Below, one piece after another: positions 47,217-57,600 of a stretch of DNA of 64,000 nucleotides; the stretch's first letter is position 1, and every line of letters starts with the position of its first letter. The stretch comes from Mangrovicoccus sp. HB161399 (GTDB lineage Bacteria; Pseudomonadota; Alphaproteobacteria; Rhodobacterales; Rhodobacteraceae), in contig NZ_JAATVU010000003.1 in assembly GCF_013184745.1 (NCBI RefSeq), forward strand, positions 30,064 to 94,063. Reading direction: 5' to 3'. The position numbers and the translations under genes are program-made. A model generated the notes under the pieces. The model ran no database searches. It had not been told where the DNA came from and saw only the letters and a program-made list of their open reading frames with translations.

Positions 47217-48516
47217 CGACGGTTTCCTTGCTTCCTGCGGTTGCGGTTGCGGCCCTGCAGGCCTCTGCGAGGATCGCCATCGCCTCGTCGAACTGCGCTT
47301 CGGGGATGGTCAGCGGCGCGAGGAAGCGGATGACGTTGCCGTGGATGCCGCAGGTCAGCAGCAGCAGCCCGCGCGCCAGCGCCTCGAGGCGGATGCGGTT
47401 CACCAGATCGGTGGCGGGGCTGCCATCGGCCGCGGCGAACTCGGCGGCGACCATGAAGCCCGGTCCGCGGATCTCCACGAGTTCCGGCACGATGGCGGCC
47501 AGCCTGCCCAGATGCGCCTTCAGCCGGCCGCCCAGCTCGACGGCGCGCTCGCAGAGGCGTTCCTCTTCGATCACGTCGAGCACGGCATTGGCCGCGGCCA
47601 CGGCCAGCGGGTTGCCGCCATAGGTGCCGCCGAGGCCGCCGGGGATCGGGGCGTCCATGATCTCGGCGCGGCCGACGACGCCGGCGATCGGGAAGCCGCC
47701 GCCCAGCGATTTCGCCACGGTGATCAGGTCGGCCGCCGCCTCGTGCTGCTCCATCGCGAAGACGGTGCCGGTGCGGGCAAAGCCGGTCTGCACCTCGTCG
47801 GCGATCAGCACGATGCCGTGGCGGTCGCAGAGCGCGCGCAGCCGGGTGACGAATTCCTTGGGCGCGGGCAAGAAGCCGCCTTCGCCCTGCACAGGCTCGA
47901 ACACGATCGCGGCGACGCGGGCGGGATCGACATCGGCCTTGAAGAGCTTTTCCAGCGCCCTGAAGCTGTCATCGACCGAGACGCCGTGCTGCGCATAGGG
48001 GTAGGGCGCGTGGAACACCTCGCCCATCAGCGGGCCGAAGCCGATCTTGTAGGGCGCGACCTTGCCGGTCATCGCCATGGTCATGAAGGTCCGGCCGTGG
48101 AAGCCGCCCTGGAAGGTGATGACGGCAGAGCGGCCGGTATGGGCGCGGGCGATCTTGACCGCGTTCTCCAGCGCCTCGGCGCCGGTCGTGACGAAGACCG
48201 ACTTCTTCGCGAAGTCGCCGGGCGCGGCGGCGTTCAGCCGCTCGGCGAGCCGGACATAGGGTTCGTAGGGGACGACTTGGTGGCAGGTATGGGTGAAGGC
48301 TGCCAGCTGCGCCTCGACCGCGGCGACTACCTTCGGGTGGCGGTGGCCGGTGTTCAGCACGGCGATGCCGGAGGCGAAATCGAGCAGGCGGTTGCCGTCG
48401 GCATCCCAGAGCTCGGTGTTCTCGGCACGGATGGCGTAGTGATCCGTCAGGACGCCCACGCCACGGGCGAGCGCCGCCTTGCGGCGGGTTTCAAGGGCTG
48501 CATTTGCCATCGTCAT
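47209..48516 (-). CDS. gabT: 4-aminobutyrate aminotransferase
   Basis: A 435-residue class-III PLP aminotransferase moving the amino group of GABA to 2-oxoglutarate. VTTGAEALENAVKIARA, ITFQGGFHGRTFMTMAMTGK and LIADEVQTGFARTG are typical, and the PLP lysine is in TVAKSLGGGFP. First gene of gabT-gabD. It is divergent from an Xre-cupin regulator gene, the likely controller. Confidence 0.95.
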   Translation of the reverse strand: MTMANAALETRRKAALARGVGVLTDHYAIRAENTELWDADGNRLLDFASGIAVLNTGHRHPKVVAAVEAQLAAFTHTCHQVVPYEPYVRLAERLNAAAPGDFAKKSVFVTTGAEALENAVKIARAHTGRSAVITFQGGFHGRTFMTMAMTGKVAPYKIGFGPLMGEVFHAPYPYAQHGVSVDDSFRALEKLFKADVDPARVAAIVFEPVQGEGGFLPAPKEFVTRLRALCDRHGIVLIADEVQTGFARTGTVFAMEQHEAAADLITVAKSLGGGFPIAGVVGRAEIMDAPIPGGLGGTYGGNPLAVAAANAVLDVIEEERLCERAVELGGRLKAHLGRLAAIVPELVEIRGPGFMVAAEFAAADGSPATDLVNRIRLEALARGLLLLTCGIHGNVIRFLAPLTIPEAQFDEAMAILAEACRAATATAGSKETVDA

Positions 48517-48632
48517 GTTCCTTGGGAAGCGGTGTTTCCCGGCATAGACAGGGTTTTGGATGGCGAAAAAAGTCTGTTTCTATCTTCCCGCAAGCTGTTG
48601 TATTCATTAAATAGGGAAACAGGAGTTTGCCG
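48517..48632. promoter_or_regulatory. Divergent gabT / Xre-cupin operator region
   Basis: An A+T-rich gap with CTGTTTC (48574-48580) and GAAACAG (48616-48622), a perfect 7-base dyad with 35 bases between that covers the probable promoter for one or both genes. The second half-site touches the ribosome binding site (AGGAG) of the regulator gene. Confidence 0.5.
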
Positions 48633-49208
48633 ATGGTGAACACTCGCAACATCCCCGCGGAGGATATCGAGCTGGGCCTTCGCCTGCGCGCGACTCGCGA
48701 GCGGGCCGGGCTGTCGCAGCGCGCGCTGGCCAAGAAGGTGGGCGTGCCGAATTCGACGATTTCGCTGATCGAGTCGGGAAAGATGAACCCCTCGGTGGGG
48801 GCGCTGCGGAAGATCCTCGACGGCATCCCGATCAGCCTGTCGGCCTTCTTCGAGTTCCAGCCCGATCCCGAGCGGCAGATCTTCTACGCCGCCGAGGAAC
48901 TGACCGAGATCGGCAAGGGCAAGCTGTCGCTGCGCCAGGTCGGCGGCACGCTGTTCGGGCGGGCGATGATGCTTTTGAAGGAGACCTATGCGCCGGGCGC
49001 GGACACGGGCCGGGTGATGTACGGCCACGAGGCGGAGGAGGGCGGCATCGTCATTTCGGGGCGGATCGAGATCACGGTGGGCGAGGAGCGGAAGATCCTC
49101 GGGCCGGGCGACGCGTATTACTTCGACAGCCGCCTGCCGCACCGGTTCCGGCAGGTGGGACCAGAACCCTGCGTCCTGTTCAGCGCCTGCACCCCGCCGA
49201 CCTTCTGA
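48633..49208 (+). CDS. Xre-cupin regulator, probable controller of gabT-gabD
   Basis: A 191-residue protein with Xre helix-turn-helix (LRLRATRERAGLSQRALAKK, STISLIESGKMNPSVGALRK) and C-terminal cupin (YGHEAEEGGIVISGRIEITV, GDAYYFDSRLPHRFRQVG). It is like PuuR, which senses putrescine and controls putrescine/GABA breakdown, and it is divergent from gabT. ATG 48633 has AGGAG seven bases upstream; a TTG at 48627 is possible but less likely. Confidence 0.92.
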   Translation: MVNTRNIPAEDIELGLRLRATRERAGLSQRALAKKVGVPNSTISLIESGKMNPSVGALRKILDGIPISLSAFFEFQPDPERQIFYAAEELTEIGKGKLSLRQVGGTLFGRAMMLLKETYAPGADTGRVMYGHEAEEGGIVISGRIEITVGEERKILGPGDAYYFDSRLPHRFRQVGPEPCVLFSACTPPTF

Positions 49209-49277
49209 TCCGGCGGCGAGGCGTCCCGGCCGGGGGCGGTTCGGGCTGGGACCGGGCGGCGGATGTGCCGGTGACAT

Positions 49278-49308
49278 GGAAAAGGGCCGGGCGTCGAAGC
49301 TCCGGCCC
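49278..49308 (-). terminator. Intrinsic terminator on the minus strand
   Basis: Stem GGGCCGG (49284-49290)/CCGGCCC (49302-49308). Read on the minus strand the stem is followed by TTTTCC, so it would end transcripts of the small membrane protein gene at 49404-49595. Confidence 0.65.
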
Positions 49309-49357
49309 AGCGGCCCGGGACGTGGACCGCAGCGGGACGGCCAGATCGCCATCCGCC

Positions 49358-49395
49358 GGGTCCGGCCCCGCCTCTTGCGGGCGGCAGCCGGACCC
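49358..49395. repeat. Nested inverted repeat after the small membrane protein gene
   Basis: Outer arms GGGTCCGGC (49358-49366)/GCCGGACCC (49387-49395) with inner arms CCCGC (49367-49371)/GCGGG (49377-49381). It lies eight bases from the end of the minus-strand gene and could act with the terminator at 49278-49308 or protect the transcript end. Confidence 0.5.
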
Positions 49396-49403
49396 GGGCG
49401 GGA

Positions 49404-49595
49404 TCAGGCGGTCAGGCCGGGCTTGCGCGGCAGCTTGCTGCGCGGGCGCGCCATGTCGAACGGCAGGATGTCTGCGGGCCGGTGGCGCGGGCGCTCCTTC
49501 GGCTTGCGAGATTCCAGCCCTGCAAACAGCACCAGGGCAATCACCGGAGATACGATCAACAGCCCGATCGCCAGGCCAATCGTGAAATGAAGCAT
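49404..49595 (-). CDS. Small single-span membrane protein, 63 residues
   Basis: The N-terminus MLHFTIGLAIGLLIVSPVIA is one transmembrane helix; the rest is basic and Pro-rich (RKPKERPRHRPADILPF). GGGAGGA lies seven bases before the ATG, and a terminator follows, so it looks like a complete unit of its own. I do not recognise the family. Confidence 0.65.
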   Translation of the reverse strand: MLHFTIGLAIGLLIVSPVIALVLFAGLESRKPKERPRHRPADILPFDMARPRSKLPRKPGLTA

Positions 49596-49753
49596 GTTTT
49601 TTCCTCCCTCACGGAAACGCTACCACGGATCGCTTGGCGCACAATGACGCAGGCGGAAAGTCGCATTGCTACTTTGGTCGTAGATGCGGGTGCAGCATTC
49701 CGGAGGAGGAAAAGCGCGGGGGCGGGACGGTGCCCGGCCCCCCGCGGAACGGG

Positions 49754-50218
49754 TCACTCGATTTCGAAGATCCCGTCGATCTCGACGGCGAAGCCCGCCG
49801 GGAGCGCGGCGACGCCGACCGCGGCGCGGGCATGGCGGCCCGCATCGCCGAAGACCTCGACCATCAGGTCGGAGGCGCCGTTGACGACCTTGGGCTGGTC
49901 GAAGAAGTCCGGCGCCGAGGCGACGAAGCCGCCGAGGCGCACGACGCGCTTCACCCGGTCGAGATCGCCGCCGCAGGCCGCGCGCAGCTGGGCGATCAGC
50001 GCCAGGCCGCAGAGCTTCGCCGCCGCGACGCCGTCCCCGAGGCTCGCGGTGTCGCCGAGCCGGCCCTTGAGGCCGCCCTGGCCGTCCGAGCTGACCTGGC
50101 CCGAGACATGCACGATGTTGCCTGCGATGACGAAGGGCAGGTAGTTGGCGACCGGCGCCGGTGTCTCGGGCAGGGTCAGGCCGAGTTCGGCGAGGCGGGC
50201 GTCGATTTTCGAGGTCAT
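49754..50218 (-). CDS. RidA-family (YjgF/YER057c/UK114) protein
   Basis: A 154-residue RidA-like protein, the subgroup with [20 protein letters not shown] and [20 protein letters not shown], ending in [11 protein letters not shown]. RidA-type enzymes hydrolyse reactive enamine/imine products of amino-acid oxidation. That fits its place directly after dadA, whose product is an imino acid; the two genes overlap by four bases (ATGA). Confidence 0.9.
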   Translation of the reverse strand: MTSKIDARLAELGLTLPETPAPVANYLPFVIAGNIVHVSGQVSSDGQGGLKGRLGDTASLGDGVAAAKLCGLALIAQLRAACGGDLDRVKRVVRLGGFVASAPDFFDQPKVVNGASDLMVEVFGDAGRHARAAVGVAALPAGFAVEIDGIFEIE

Positions 50219-51519
50219 GCGAGGCTTTCCTTGTGGGTCATCTTGGCGGCGGGGCGGGCGCGGCGGCGCTGGTAGCGCTCCAGCCCCAGATCGGTGGCGT
50301 CGATATCCGGGCGGCGGCCGGACAGCATGTCGGCTAGGACGCGGCTGGAGCCGCAGGACATGGTCCAGCCCAGCGTGCCGTGGCCGGTGTTCAGCCACAG
50401 GTTCGAGAATTTCGTGCGGCCGATCACCGGCGTGCCGTCCGGCGTCATCGGGCGCAGTCCGCTCCACAGGTCGGCCTTGGCCAGATCCGCCGCGCCGCCG
50501 AACAGCGACTCGAGCGAATGGACCAGGGTTTCGCGGCGGCGCTCGGACAGCGACAGGTCGAAGCCCGCGATTTCCGCCATGCCGCCGACGCGGATGCGGT
50601 CGCCGAGCCGGGTGATCGCGACCTTGAAGGTCTCGTCCATCACGGTGGATTCCGGCGCGCGCGAGGCGTCCTTGACCGGCGCGGTGATCGAGTAGCCCTT
50701 CACCGGGCGCACCGGCAGGCGGATTCCCAGCGGCTTCAGCAGCGCGGTCGAATAGCTGCCGAGCGCGGTGACGACGGCATCGGCCTCGAAGGTGCCGGAA
50801 CCGGTGCGGATGCCGGTCACCTTGTCGCCGCGGCTCTCCAGCCCGGCAATGTCGACGCCGTAGCGGAACTCGACGCCGAGCTTCTCGCATTCCTTCGCCA
50901 GCGCGTTGGTGAAGAGGAAGCAGTCGCCGGTCTCGTCGCCCGGCAGGCGCAGTCCGCCGACGATCTTGTTGCGCGAGGCGGCCAGGCCCGGCTCCGCGGC
51001 GATGCAGCCATCGGTGTCCAGCACCTCGAAGGGCACGCCGTCGGCCTTGAGCACCGCGACGTCCTTCGCCATCGCCTCGACCTGCGCCTGCTTGCGGAAC
51101 AGCTGCAGCGTGCCCTGCTGGCGGCCGTCATAGGGCAGGTCCAGCTCGGCGCGCAGCTCCTTCAGGCAGTCGCGGCTGTACTCGGCGACGCGGACCATGC
51201 GCGACTTGTTCACCGCATAGGCGGCGGAGGTGCAGTTCGCCAGCAGCTCGCCCAGCCAGCGCAGGGTCGGCAGGTCGTTCCTGGCATGCAGGATCAGCGG
51301 GGCGTGATGCATCATCAGCCATTTCATGGCCTTGAGCGGGATGCCCGGCGCAGCCCAGGGTGCGGAATAGCCCGGCGAGACCTGGCCGGCATTGGCGAAG
51401 CTGGTCTCGAGCGCGGGGCTCTCCTGGCGGTCGATCACGGTGACCTGGTGGCCGGCGCGGGCGAGGTAGTAGGCAGAGGTCACGCCGATCACGCCGGCAC
51501 CGAGGATTGCGACTTTCAT
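50215..51519 (-). CDS. dadA: D-amino-acid dehydrogenase
   Basis: A 434-residue membrane-linked flavoprotein that oxidises D-alanine and other D-amino acids to 2-oxo acids and passes electrons to quinone. [20 protein letters not shown] is the FAD loop. [20 protein letters not shown] and the C-terminal [20 protein letters not shown] are DadA signatures. The start is the ATG before KVAILGAG; the longer frame to 51603 has no support. It forms an operon with the RidA-like gene and is divergent from an Lrp-family regulator. Confidence 0.96.
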   Translation of the reverse strand: MKVAILGAGVIGVTSAYYLARAGHQVTVIDRQESPALETSFANAGQVSPGYSAPWAAPGIPLKAMKWLMMHHAPLILHARNDLPTLRWLGELLANCTSAAYAVNKSRMVRVAEYSRDCLKELRAELDLPYDGRQQGTLQLFRKQAQVEAMAKDVAVLKADGVPFEVLDTDGCIAAEPGLAASRNKIVGGLRLPGDETGDCFLFTNALAKECEKLGVEFRYGVDIAGLESRGDKVTGIRTGSGTFEADAVVTALGSYSTALLKPLGIRLPVRPVKGYSITAPVKDASRAPESTVMDETFKVAITRLGDRIRVGGMAEIAGFDLSLSERRRETLVHSLESLFGGAADLAKADLWSGLRPMTPDGTPVIGRTKFSNLWLNTGHGTLGWTMSCGSSRVLADMLSGRRPDIDATDLGLERYQRRRARPAAKMTHKESLA

Positions 51520-51688
51520 AGCGTCTCTCACTATTTGACCGGGGGACCGGGGAGGGCTCAGGCTGCCTGGCAGCCGGAATGTCCGCGTTCTAGGACGGAT
51601 CATTTGGCAGAAGGCGCCTATCTTCCGCCGATCCTTTCAATTAAACCGGAAAAGCCGTAGATCCTGCGGCCAAAACGCAAGGTTCCGC
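51520..51688. promoter_or_regulatory. Divergent dadA / lrp control region
   Basis: It holds GGCAGAAG (51606-51613) and CTTCCGCC (51622-51629), an inverted repeat matching in 7 of 8 positions with 8 bases between, near the centre of the gap. This is the sort of dyad bound by Lrp/AsnC dimers and is a fair candidate for the DadR-type site. An A+T-richer stretch (TTTCAATTAAACCGG) follows. Confidence 0.45.
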
Positions 51689-52147
51689 ATGTCCGGTTTC
51701 GACCAGATCGATCGCAAGATTCTCAATCTGCTCCGGCAGAATGCCCGCATTTCGAATGTCGATCTGGCCAATGCCGTGGGGCTCTCTGCTTCGGCCTGCC
51801 TGCGCCGGGTGCGGCTCCTGGAGGAACAGGGGGTCATCCTCGGCTACACGGTGGTCACCGGCACGGTCACCGGCGAGCCGACCATCGCCGTGATCATCAA
51901 CATCACGCTGGAGCGCCAGACCGAGGAGGTGTTCGACCGCTTCGAGGCGGCGGTCCGGAAGCACCCCGAAATCCACGAATGCTACCTGATGACCGGCGGC
52001 GCGGACTACCTGCTGCGCGTGCAGGCCGACAGCGCCGCCGATTTCGAGCGGATCCACAAGGAGGTGCTGTCGCGCCTGCCCGGCGTGCTGCGGATCCATT
52101 CCAGCTTCTCGATCCGCAACGTCCTGGGACCGAAGAAGAAGCGCTGA
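51689..52147 (+). CDS. Lrp/AsnC-family regulator (DadR-like)
   Basis: A 152-residue regulator: N-terminal helix-turn-helix (IDRKILNLLRQNARISNVDL, LSASACLRRVRLLEEQGVI) and C-terminal RAM effector domain (EIHECYLMTGGADYLLRVQA, with the GxxDY loop). Its position opposite dadA-ridA suggests control of D-alanine breakdown in response to an amino acid. Confidence 0.94.
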   Translation: MSGFDQIDRKILNLLRQNARISNVDLANAVGLSASACLRRVRLLEEQGVILGYTVVTGTVTGEPTIAVIINITLERQTEEVFDRFEAAVRKHPEIHECYLMTGGADYLLRVQADSAADFERIHKEVLSRLPGVLRIHSSFSIRNVLGPKKKR

Positions 52148-52157
52148 GCCCGGAGGC

Positions 52158-53360
52158 TCAGCCCAGCTCGGCGCGGCGTGGCAGGAAAACGGTCAGCAGG
52201 CCGAAGACCGGCAGAACCGAGCAGATCGCGAAGACCGGGCCGATCCCGGTGGCATCGGCGATCAGGCCGAGAGCCGCTGCCGCGATCCCGGCGACGCCGA
52301 AGGCCGCGCCGAAGAACAGCCCCGCCATGGTGCCGACGCGGGTCGGCATCAGTTCCTGCGCCAGCACGATGATCGCGGGCAGGGCCGAGGCGATGATGAC
52401 GCCGATGATCGCCGACAGCACGCCGGTCCAGAAAAGCGAGGCGTGCGGCAGCAGGAGGGTGAAGGGCAGGACGCCGAGGATCGAGATCCAGATCACCGTG
52501 CGCCGCCCGATCCGGTCTCCCACCGGTCCGCCGATCACCGTGCCGACTGCCACCGCCGCGAGGAACAGGAACAGCATCCGCTGCGCGCCGGTCGTGTCGA
52601 GGCCGAAGCGGTCGATCAGGAAGAAGGTGTAGTAGCTCGACATCGACGCCATGTAGACCTGCTTCGAGAATAGGAGCGCCAGCAGCACGGCGACGGCGAT
52701 CGCGACGCGGCGCCGCGGCAGGGTGGCGGCCGGGGCGGCGGCGCGGCGGCGGGCCGAGGCCAGGCGCTCGCGGGCATGCCAGCGGCTGACCTGCGAAAGG
52801 ATGGCCATGCCGAGCAGGGCGGCCGCCGCGAACCAGGCGACCGAGCCGCGGCCGAAGGGCACGACGATGAAGGCGGCCAGCAGCGGCCCGAGCGCGGTGC
52901 CGAAATTGCCGCCGACCTGGAAGACCGACTGCGCCAGGCCGAAGCGCCCGCCCGCCGCGGCACGGGCCACGCGCGAGGCCTCGGGGTGGAACACGGACGA
53001 GCCGATGCCGATCAGCCCGGCGCCGCAGACCAGGAGCCCGTAGCCCGGCGCCGAGGCCAGCAGCAGGAGCCCCGCCATGGTCGCGGCCATGCCCATCGGC
53101 AGGGCCCAGGGGAAGGGATGCCGGTCGGTGACGGTGCCGACCATCGGCTGCAGCAGCGAGGCCGTGACCTGGAAGCAGAAGGTCAAGAGGCCGATCTGCC
53201 AGAAATCCAGCGCGAACTCTGCCTTCAGCATCGGATAGAGCGCCGCCAGCAGCGACTGCATCATGTCGTTCAGCAGGTGGCAGCAGCTGATCGCCGCGAG
53301 GATCGCATAGGTGGTGCGCGCCGGATCGCGCGGCGCTGCACCGAGGGAGGCATCGGTCAT
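52158..53360 (-). CDS. MFS transporter, Fsr/fosmidomycin-resistance-like
   Basis: A 400-residue transporter with 12 likely membrane helices. CCHLLNDMMQSLLAALYPML and GSSVFHPEASRVARAAAGGR are typical of the fosmidomycin-resistance-like group of the major facilitator superfamily, which are drug or metabolite exporters. A basic loop in the middle (WHARERLASARRRAAAPAAT) separates the halves. It is divergent from an AraC regulator with a cupin domain that probably controls it. Substrate unknown. Confidence 0.92.
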   Translation of the reverse strand: MTDASLGAAPRDPARTTYAILAAISCCHLLNDMMQSLLAALYPMLKAEFALDFWQIGLLTFCFQVTASLLQPMVGTVTDRHPFPWALPMGMAATMAGLLLLASAPGYGLLVCGAGLIGIGSSVFHPEASRVARAAAGGRFGLAQSVFQVGGNFGTALGPLLAAFIVVPFGRGSVAWFAAAALLGMAILSQVSRWHARERLASARRRAAAPAATLPRRRVAIAVAVLLALLFSKQVYMASMSSYYTFFLIDRFGLDTTGAQRMLFLFLAAVAVGTVIGGPVGDRIGRRTVIWISILGVLPFTLLLPHASLFWTGVLSAIIGVIIASALPAIIVLAQELMPTRVGTMAGLFFGAAFGVAGIAAAALGLIADATGIGPVFAICSVLPVFGLLTVFLPRRAELG

Positions 53361-53453
53361 GGTGTCTGTCCTTTTTCCCCTCGATACGCCGCTTGCCGGC
53401 GGCCGTCTTTCGTGCTTCGGTCAATGATCTTCGCGATCGGGCCAGAGATTGAC

Positions 53454-54251
53454 ATGCCATCCACGGACGCCTCCTCTCTTTTCAGCCGGATCGAGCAGAT
53501 GGAGCGGCGGAGCGCGCGGCTGGTCGGGCTGGCCTCGGACTATCCCGACGGCATGCATGTCCGCCCGCACAGCCATCCGCGCGACCAGCTCCTGCATGCG
53601 TTGACCGGCGTGGTCCAGGTGCGCACCGCGCAGGGCAGCTGGCTGGTGCCGCCCGATTGCGCGCTGTGGATCCCGGCGGGCTGCGTCCACGAAGTGGAGA
53701 TGATGGGGCGGGTCCGGATGCGCTCGAGCTATCTCTGGCCGGGCGCGGCCGGGGTGCAGCTCGACCGGCCGCGGGTCCTTGCGATGAGCGATCTCGCCCG
53801 CGCGCTGGTGGTGGAGGCGACGAAGCTGGGCGAGCAGGACGCGGCCGACCCGCGCGAGGACCTGCTCACCGACCTGCTGATCCTGGAGATCGCGCGGCTG
53901 CGCGAGGAGCCGCTGGCGCTGCCGCTGCCCTCCGAGCCGCGGCTGCTGCGGCTCTGCCGGGCGTTCCTGGACGCGCCGGGCAACCGCGTGCCGCTCGACG
54001 TCTGGGCGGCGCGGGCGGCGATGAGCCGGCGCAGCCTGACCCGGCATTTCCGGGCCGAGACCGGGCTGTCGCCCGAGCGCTGGCGGCAGCAGGCCTGCGT
54101 TCTGGCCGCCCTGCCGCGGCTGGCCGCGGGCGAGGCGGTGACCGCGGTGGCGCTGGATCTGGGCTATGACAGCCCTGCCGCCTTCGCCACCATGTTCCGC
54201 CGGATGCTGGGCTGCGGCCCGCGCGAATACCGCGACCGCCTGCGCGGCTGA
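53454..54251 (+). CDS. AraC-family regulator with N-terminal cupin domain
   Basis: A 265-residue regulator. The first 100 residues are a cupin (MHVRPHSHPRDQLLHALTGV, PDCALWIPAGCVHEVEM). The last 110 carry two helix-turn-helix motifs (VPLDVWAARAAMSRRSLTRH, AVTAVALDLGYDSPAAFATM) and the AraC ending GCGPREYRDRL. It is divergent from the MFS gene, 93 bases away, a layout common for inducible exporters. Confidence 0.93.
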   Translation: MPSTDASSLFSRIEQMERRSARLVGLASDYPDGMHVRPHSHPRDQLLHALTGVVQVRTAQGSWLVPPDCALWIPAGCVHEVEMMGRVRMRSSYLWPGAAGVQLDRPRVLAMSDLARALVVEATKLGEQDAADPREDLLTDLLILEIARLREEPLALPLPSEPRLLRLCRAFLDAPGNRVPLDVWAARAAMSRRSLTRHFRAETGLSPERWRQQACVLAALPRLAAGEAVTAVALDLGYDSPAAFATMFRRMLGCGPREYRDRLRG

Positions 54252-54655
54252 GCGCCCGGCTGGAGTCCCGGGCGGTTGTACCGCGGGCCTTGGGCGCCGG
54301 GGCGCCGCGGTCCCGGCAGGCCGCCGTGGGGTCCAGCCCGGGGCATGGGCATGCATCGGAACCTGCAGGGCCGGCCCGGTCTGCGCCTTGCGCTGGCTTT
54401 GCGTCAGGAACGCGGTGGAGGCCGGGCAGGCGGGCCGGGGATCGGTCCGTTGACCTGCCTCGATGCGGGGGATGCCGGCGCGGCCGGCCCGACCATGGCG
54501 ATGTTCGGGCGGTGCCCGATCCTTTCCCGGCCGGTGCCGTGCCGGAGCGGCAGGGGGCCGGGGCCGGGGCCGGTCCTATGTCCCGAACGCGCTGCTCGCG
54601 GAGGGGCGGGAAGCCGGGTGCGGGCCTTCCATGCGGGTCCGGCGGCCGCGGCGGC
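54252..54655. other. Intergenic region between AraC and hybrid kinase genes
   Basis: 404 G+C-rich bases between convergent genes. It includes GGCGCC-GG-GGCGCC near 54295 and a weaker stem just after the AraC stop codon. No gene or clear terminator is supported. Confidence 0.4.
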
Positions 54656-57600
54656 TCACATCCGGTCCGCGGCCTCCCCGGCCAGGGCCGCGCGGACGGT
54701 TTCGGCGAGCTGCGAAGGCGGGCAGGGCTTCTGCAGCAGCGGCGCGCGCACCTCGCCCATCTCGGCTGCCGAAATGCCGGTATAGCCCGACATGTAGATG
54801 ACCGGCAGGTCGGGGGTCAGGCGGCGGGCCTCGCGGGCCAGCGCGAAACCGTCCAGCGTTCCCGGCATCACGATGTCGGTCAGCAGCAGGTCGACCTCGG
54901 TCCCGGCGCCGAGCTTGGCCAGCGCTTCGCTGCCGTCCTCGGCGACCTCCACCCGGTAGCCCAGCGATGCCAGCATGTCGCCGGTCATGCGGCGCAGTTC
55001 CGGCTCGTCCTCCACGACGAGGATGCGCTCGCCGGTTCCCGCCGGGACGGGCGGCAGGGGCATCGGTTCCTCGCGCTTGCCCGCGGGGGTGCCGCGCGGC
55101 AGCATCATCCGGACCGTGGTGCCGAGGCCGGGTTCGGAATAGATCCGCAGCTCTCCGCCGGATTGCTGGATGAAGCCGTAGACCATCGACAGGCCGAGTC
55201 CGGTGCCGGCGTGGGTGCCCTTGGTGGTGAAGAACGGATCGAGGGCGCGGCGCTTGACCTCCTCCGTCATTCCGGGGCCGTTGTCGGTCACCGAGAACTC
55301 GACATAGCGAGATTGCGTCAGGCCGGTGCCGGGGCCGCCTTCGGGTCCGGCGGCGGGATTGCCGGACAGCGCGCGCGCCTCCGCCTCGCCGACGCTGCGC
55401 ACGTCCACCGAGATGCGGTCGCCCTTGCCCGACTGGACGACGGCGTCGCGGGCGTTGAGCACGAGGTTGAGCAGCGCGTTTTCCAGCTGGGCCACGTCGC
55501 AATAGACCCAGAGCCCCGGTGCCACGGCCGCGAAATCCAGCGCGATCTGCGCCTCGATGGAAGGGCGGGCGAGCAGCTCGAATTCGCGCAGGATGTCCTC
55601 CACCGGGCGCGAGGCGGCAAGGCCGGGCTGGCGCTTGGCGAAGGCCAGCAGCCGCTTGGTCAGGGCGGATCCGCGCCGCACCGAGGCCAGCGCGGTGGCG
55701 TGGTACTGGCTGCGCATCCCGGGCTCCGGCTCCTGGTCGGCCAGCTGGATGCCGTATTCGATCGTCGCGAGCAGGTTGTTGAAGTCATGCGCCACCCCGC
55801 CGGTCAGCTGGCCGAGCGCGTCGAGCCGGCCGGAGCGTTCCAGCTGCTGGCGGTTGCGCTCCTGCTCGGAGATGTCGTCGATGCTCACGACCGTGCGGAT
55901 GCTGCTGTCGGGCACGCCGATCGGCGCGCTGGAAAGCCGGACATAGAGCCATTGCCCGGCCTCGTCGGTGCGCGACATCAGATGGGTCTCGCCCTCCAGC
56001 CGCTCGCCGCCGAGCGCCCGCGAGACGGGGTCGTCGCCATCCTCCAGGCGGCGCATGTCGCTGCTGTCGAGGAAGCCGACGCGCTCCGGCCAGGGGCAGG
56101 GCATGGTTTCGGGAAGGTTGCCCAGCATGGCACGGGCCGAGGGGTTGAGCAGGACGATGTTGCGCGCGTCATCCAGCCCGACGATGCCGCTCTGGACGGA
56201 GTTCATCACCGCCTGCAGCCGCGACGAGACCGAGATGGTGCGCCGGGTCAGCCGTTCGGCCTGGCGCTTCGCGCGGATGCTCAGGCCGGTGACGGTCGCG
56301 AAGAGCAGCAGCAGCACGGCGGCAGCCAGCGCGGCCAGGACGGCCAGGCGCTGGCGTTCGGGGGTCCAGAATTCCGGCGTGCCGAAATACTTCTGCCGCA
56401 GCTCCTGGAATTCCTCGGAAAGCGCATAGCCCGGAAGCTGCGCGTTCAGCTTCTCGCGCACCGCGCCGAGGCCGAAGCGCAGCGCGATGGCGTTCCTCAG
56501 CGTGACCGGAGGGCCGCCCAGAAGGCGGACGCCGCCGCTTTCGCCCATCGCGCGGGCCACGGCCAGGATGCTTTCCGGCGTTTCGACCAGCGCCTCCACC
56601 CGGCCGGCGAGCAGCGCCTCGAGCATTTCCCGTTCGGTCTCGATCGGCACCGGCACGACCTTGGAGAGCGGGCTGTTGCCGATCGCGGCAATCAGGTCGC
56701 TGCGCATCGCGACTGGCTGGCCGGCAAGCTCGTCCAGGCCGGAATAGGCGTGGCCGTCGGGGCGGACGAAGGCGGCGAAGCGCGACACGTCGGTCGGCAG
56801 GGTGAAATCCATCGCCTCGCGCGCGGCGTCCGAAACGACGTAGATCGGCAGGATGTCGACCGGGGCGGCGTCCGGGAAGGCGAAATAGTCGTCGAGGCCG
56901 AGGGGCACGAATTCGTAGCGGAGCCCGGCGCGGTCGGCGAGCTGGCGGAAGAATTCCGCCGCATAGCCGGAAACCGCCCCGGTTTCGGGGTCGACGATGC
57001 CGTAGGGCGGTGAATGGGCGATGCCGATGCGCAGCACCTCGGGTTCCGGCGCAGGCGGGTCGATGCGCCATCGCCGCCGCAGTTCGGCCAGCTCGCCGGT
57101 GCGCTCCATCTCCTCGATGGCGCTGTTGACCGGGCCGATCAGGGCCGCGCGGCTGCGATGGACGTAGATCACCCGCGATTCCTGGGCCAGTGGCTGGCCC
57201 AGCACGGCGATGCGGTGGTCGACGCCCATGCCGCGCGAGGTCGGGAAGACCGCCCGCTCGGAGATCACCGCCAGATCGGCGCGGCGGCCCAGCAGGAAGG
57301 CGATCAGCTCTTCGGGGGTGCGGGTCGCGATGCCCTCGTTCGCGGCGAAGAGTCCGGGGAATTTCGCGCCGGTGCCGCCCTCGATATAGGCAATCTTCAG
57401 CCCTTCCAGCGGGCGGCCGGAAAGCTCGGCAAGACGCTCCTGAAGGGCGAAGAGCCGGATCTGGTTCCTGGCCACCGGGACCGACGCGATGCTGGTCTGC
57501 TCCAGCAGGTCGAGCTCGGGGATGGCGGCGAGGATCTGGGTCTCGCCGCGCAGCTGTGCGCCGATCGCCAGGCTGGGCAGGGACGCGCGGAACGCCACCT

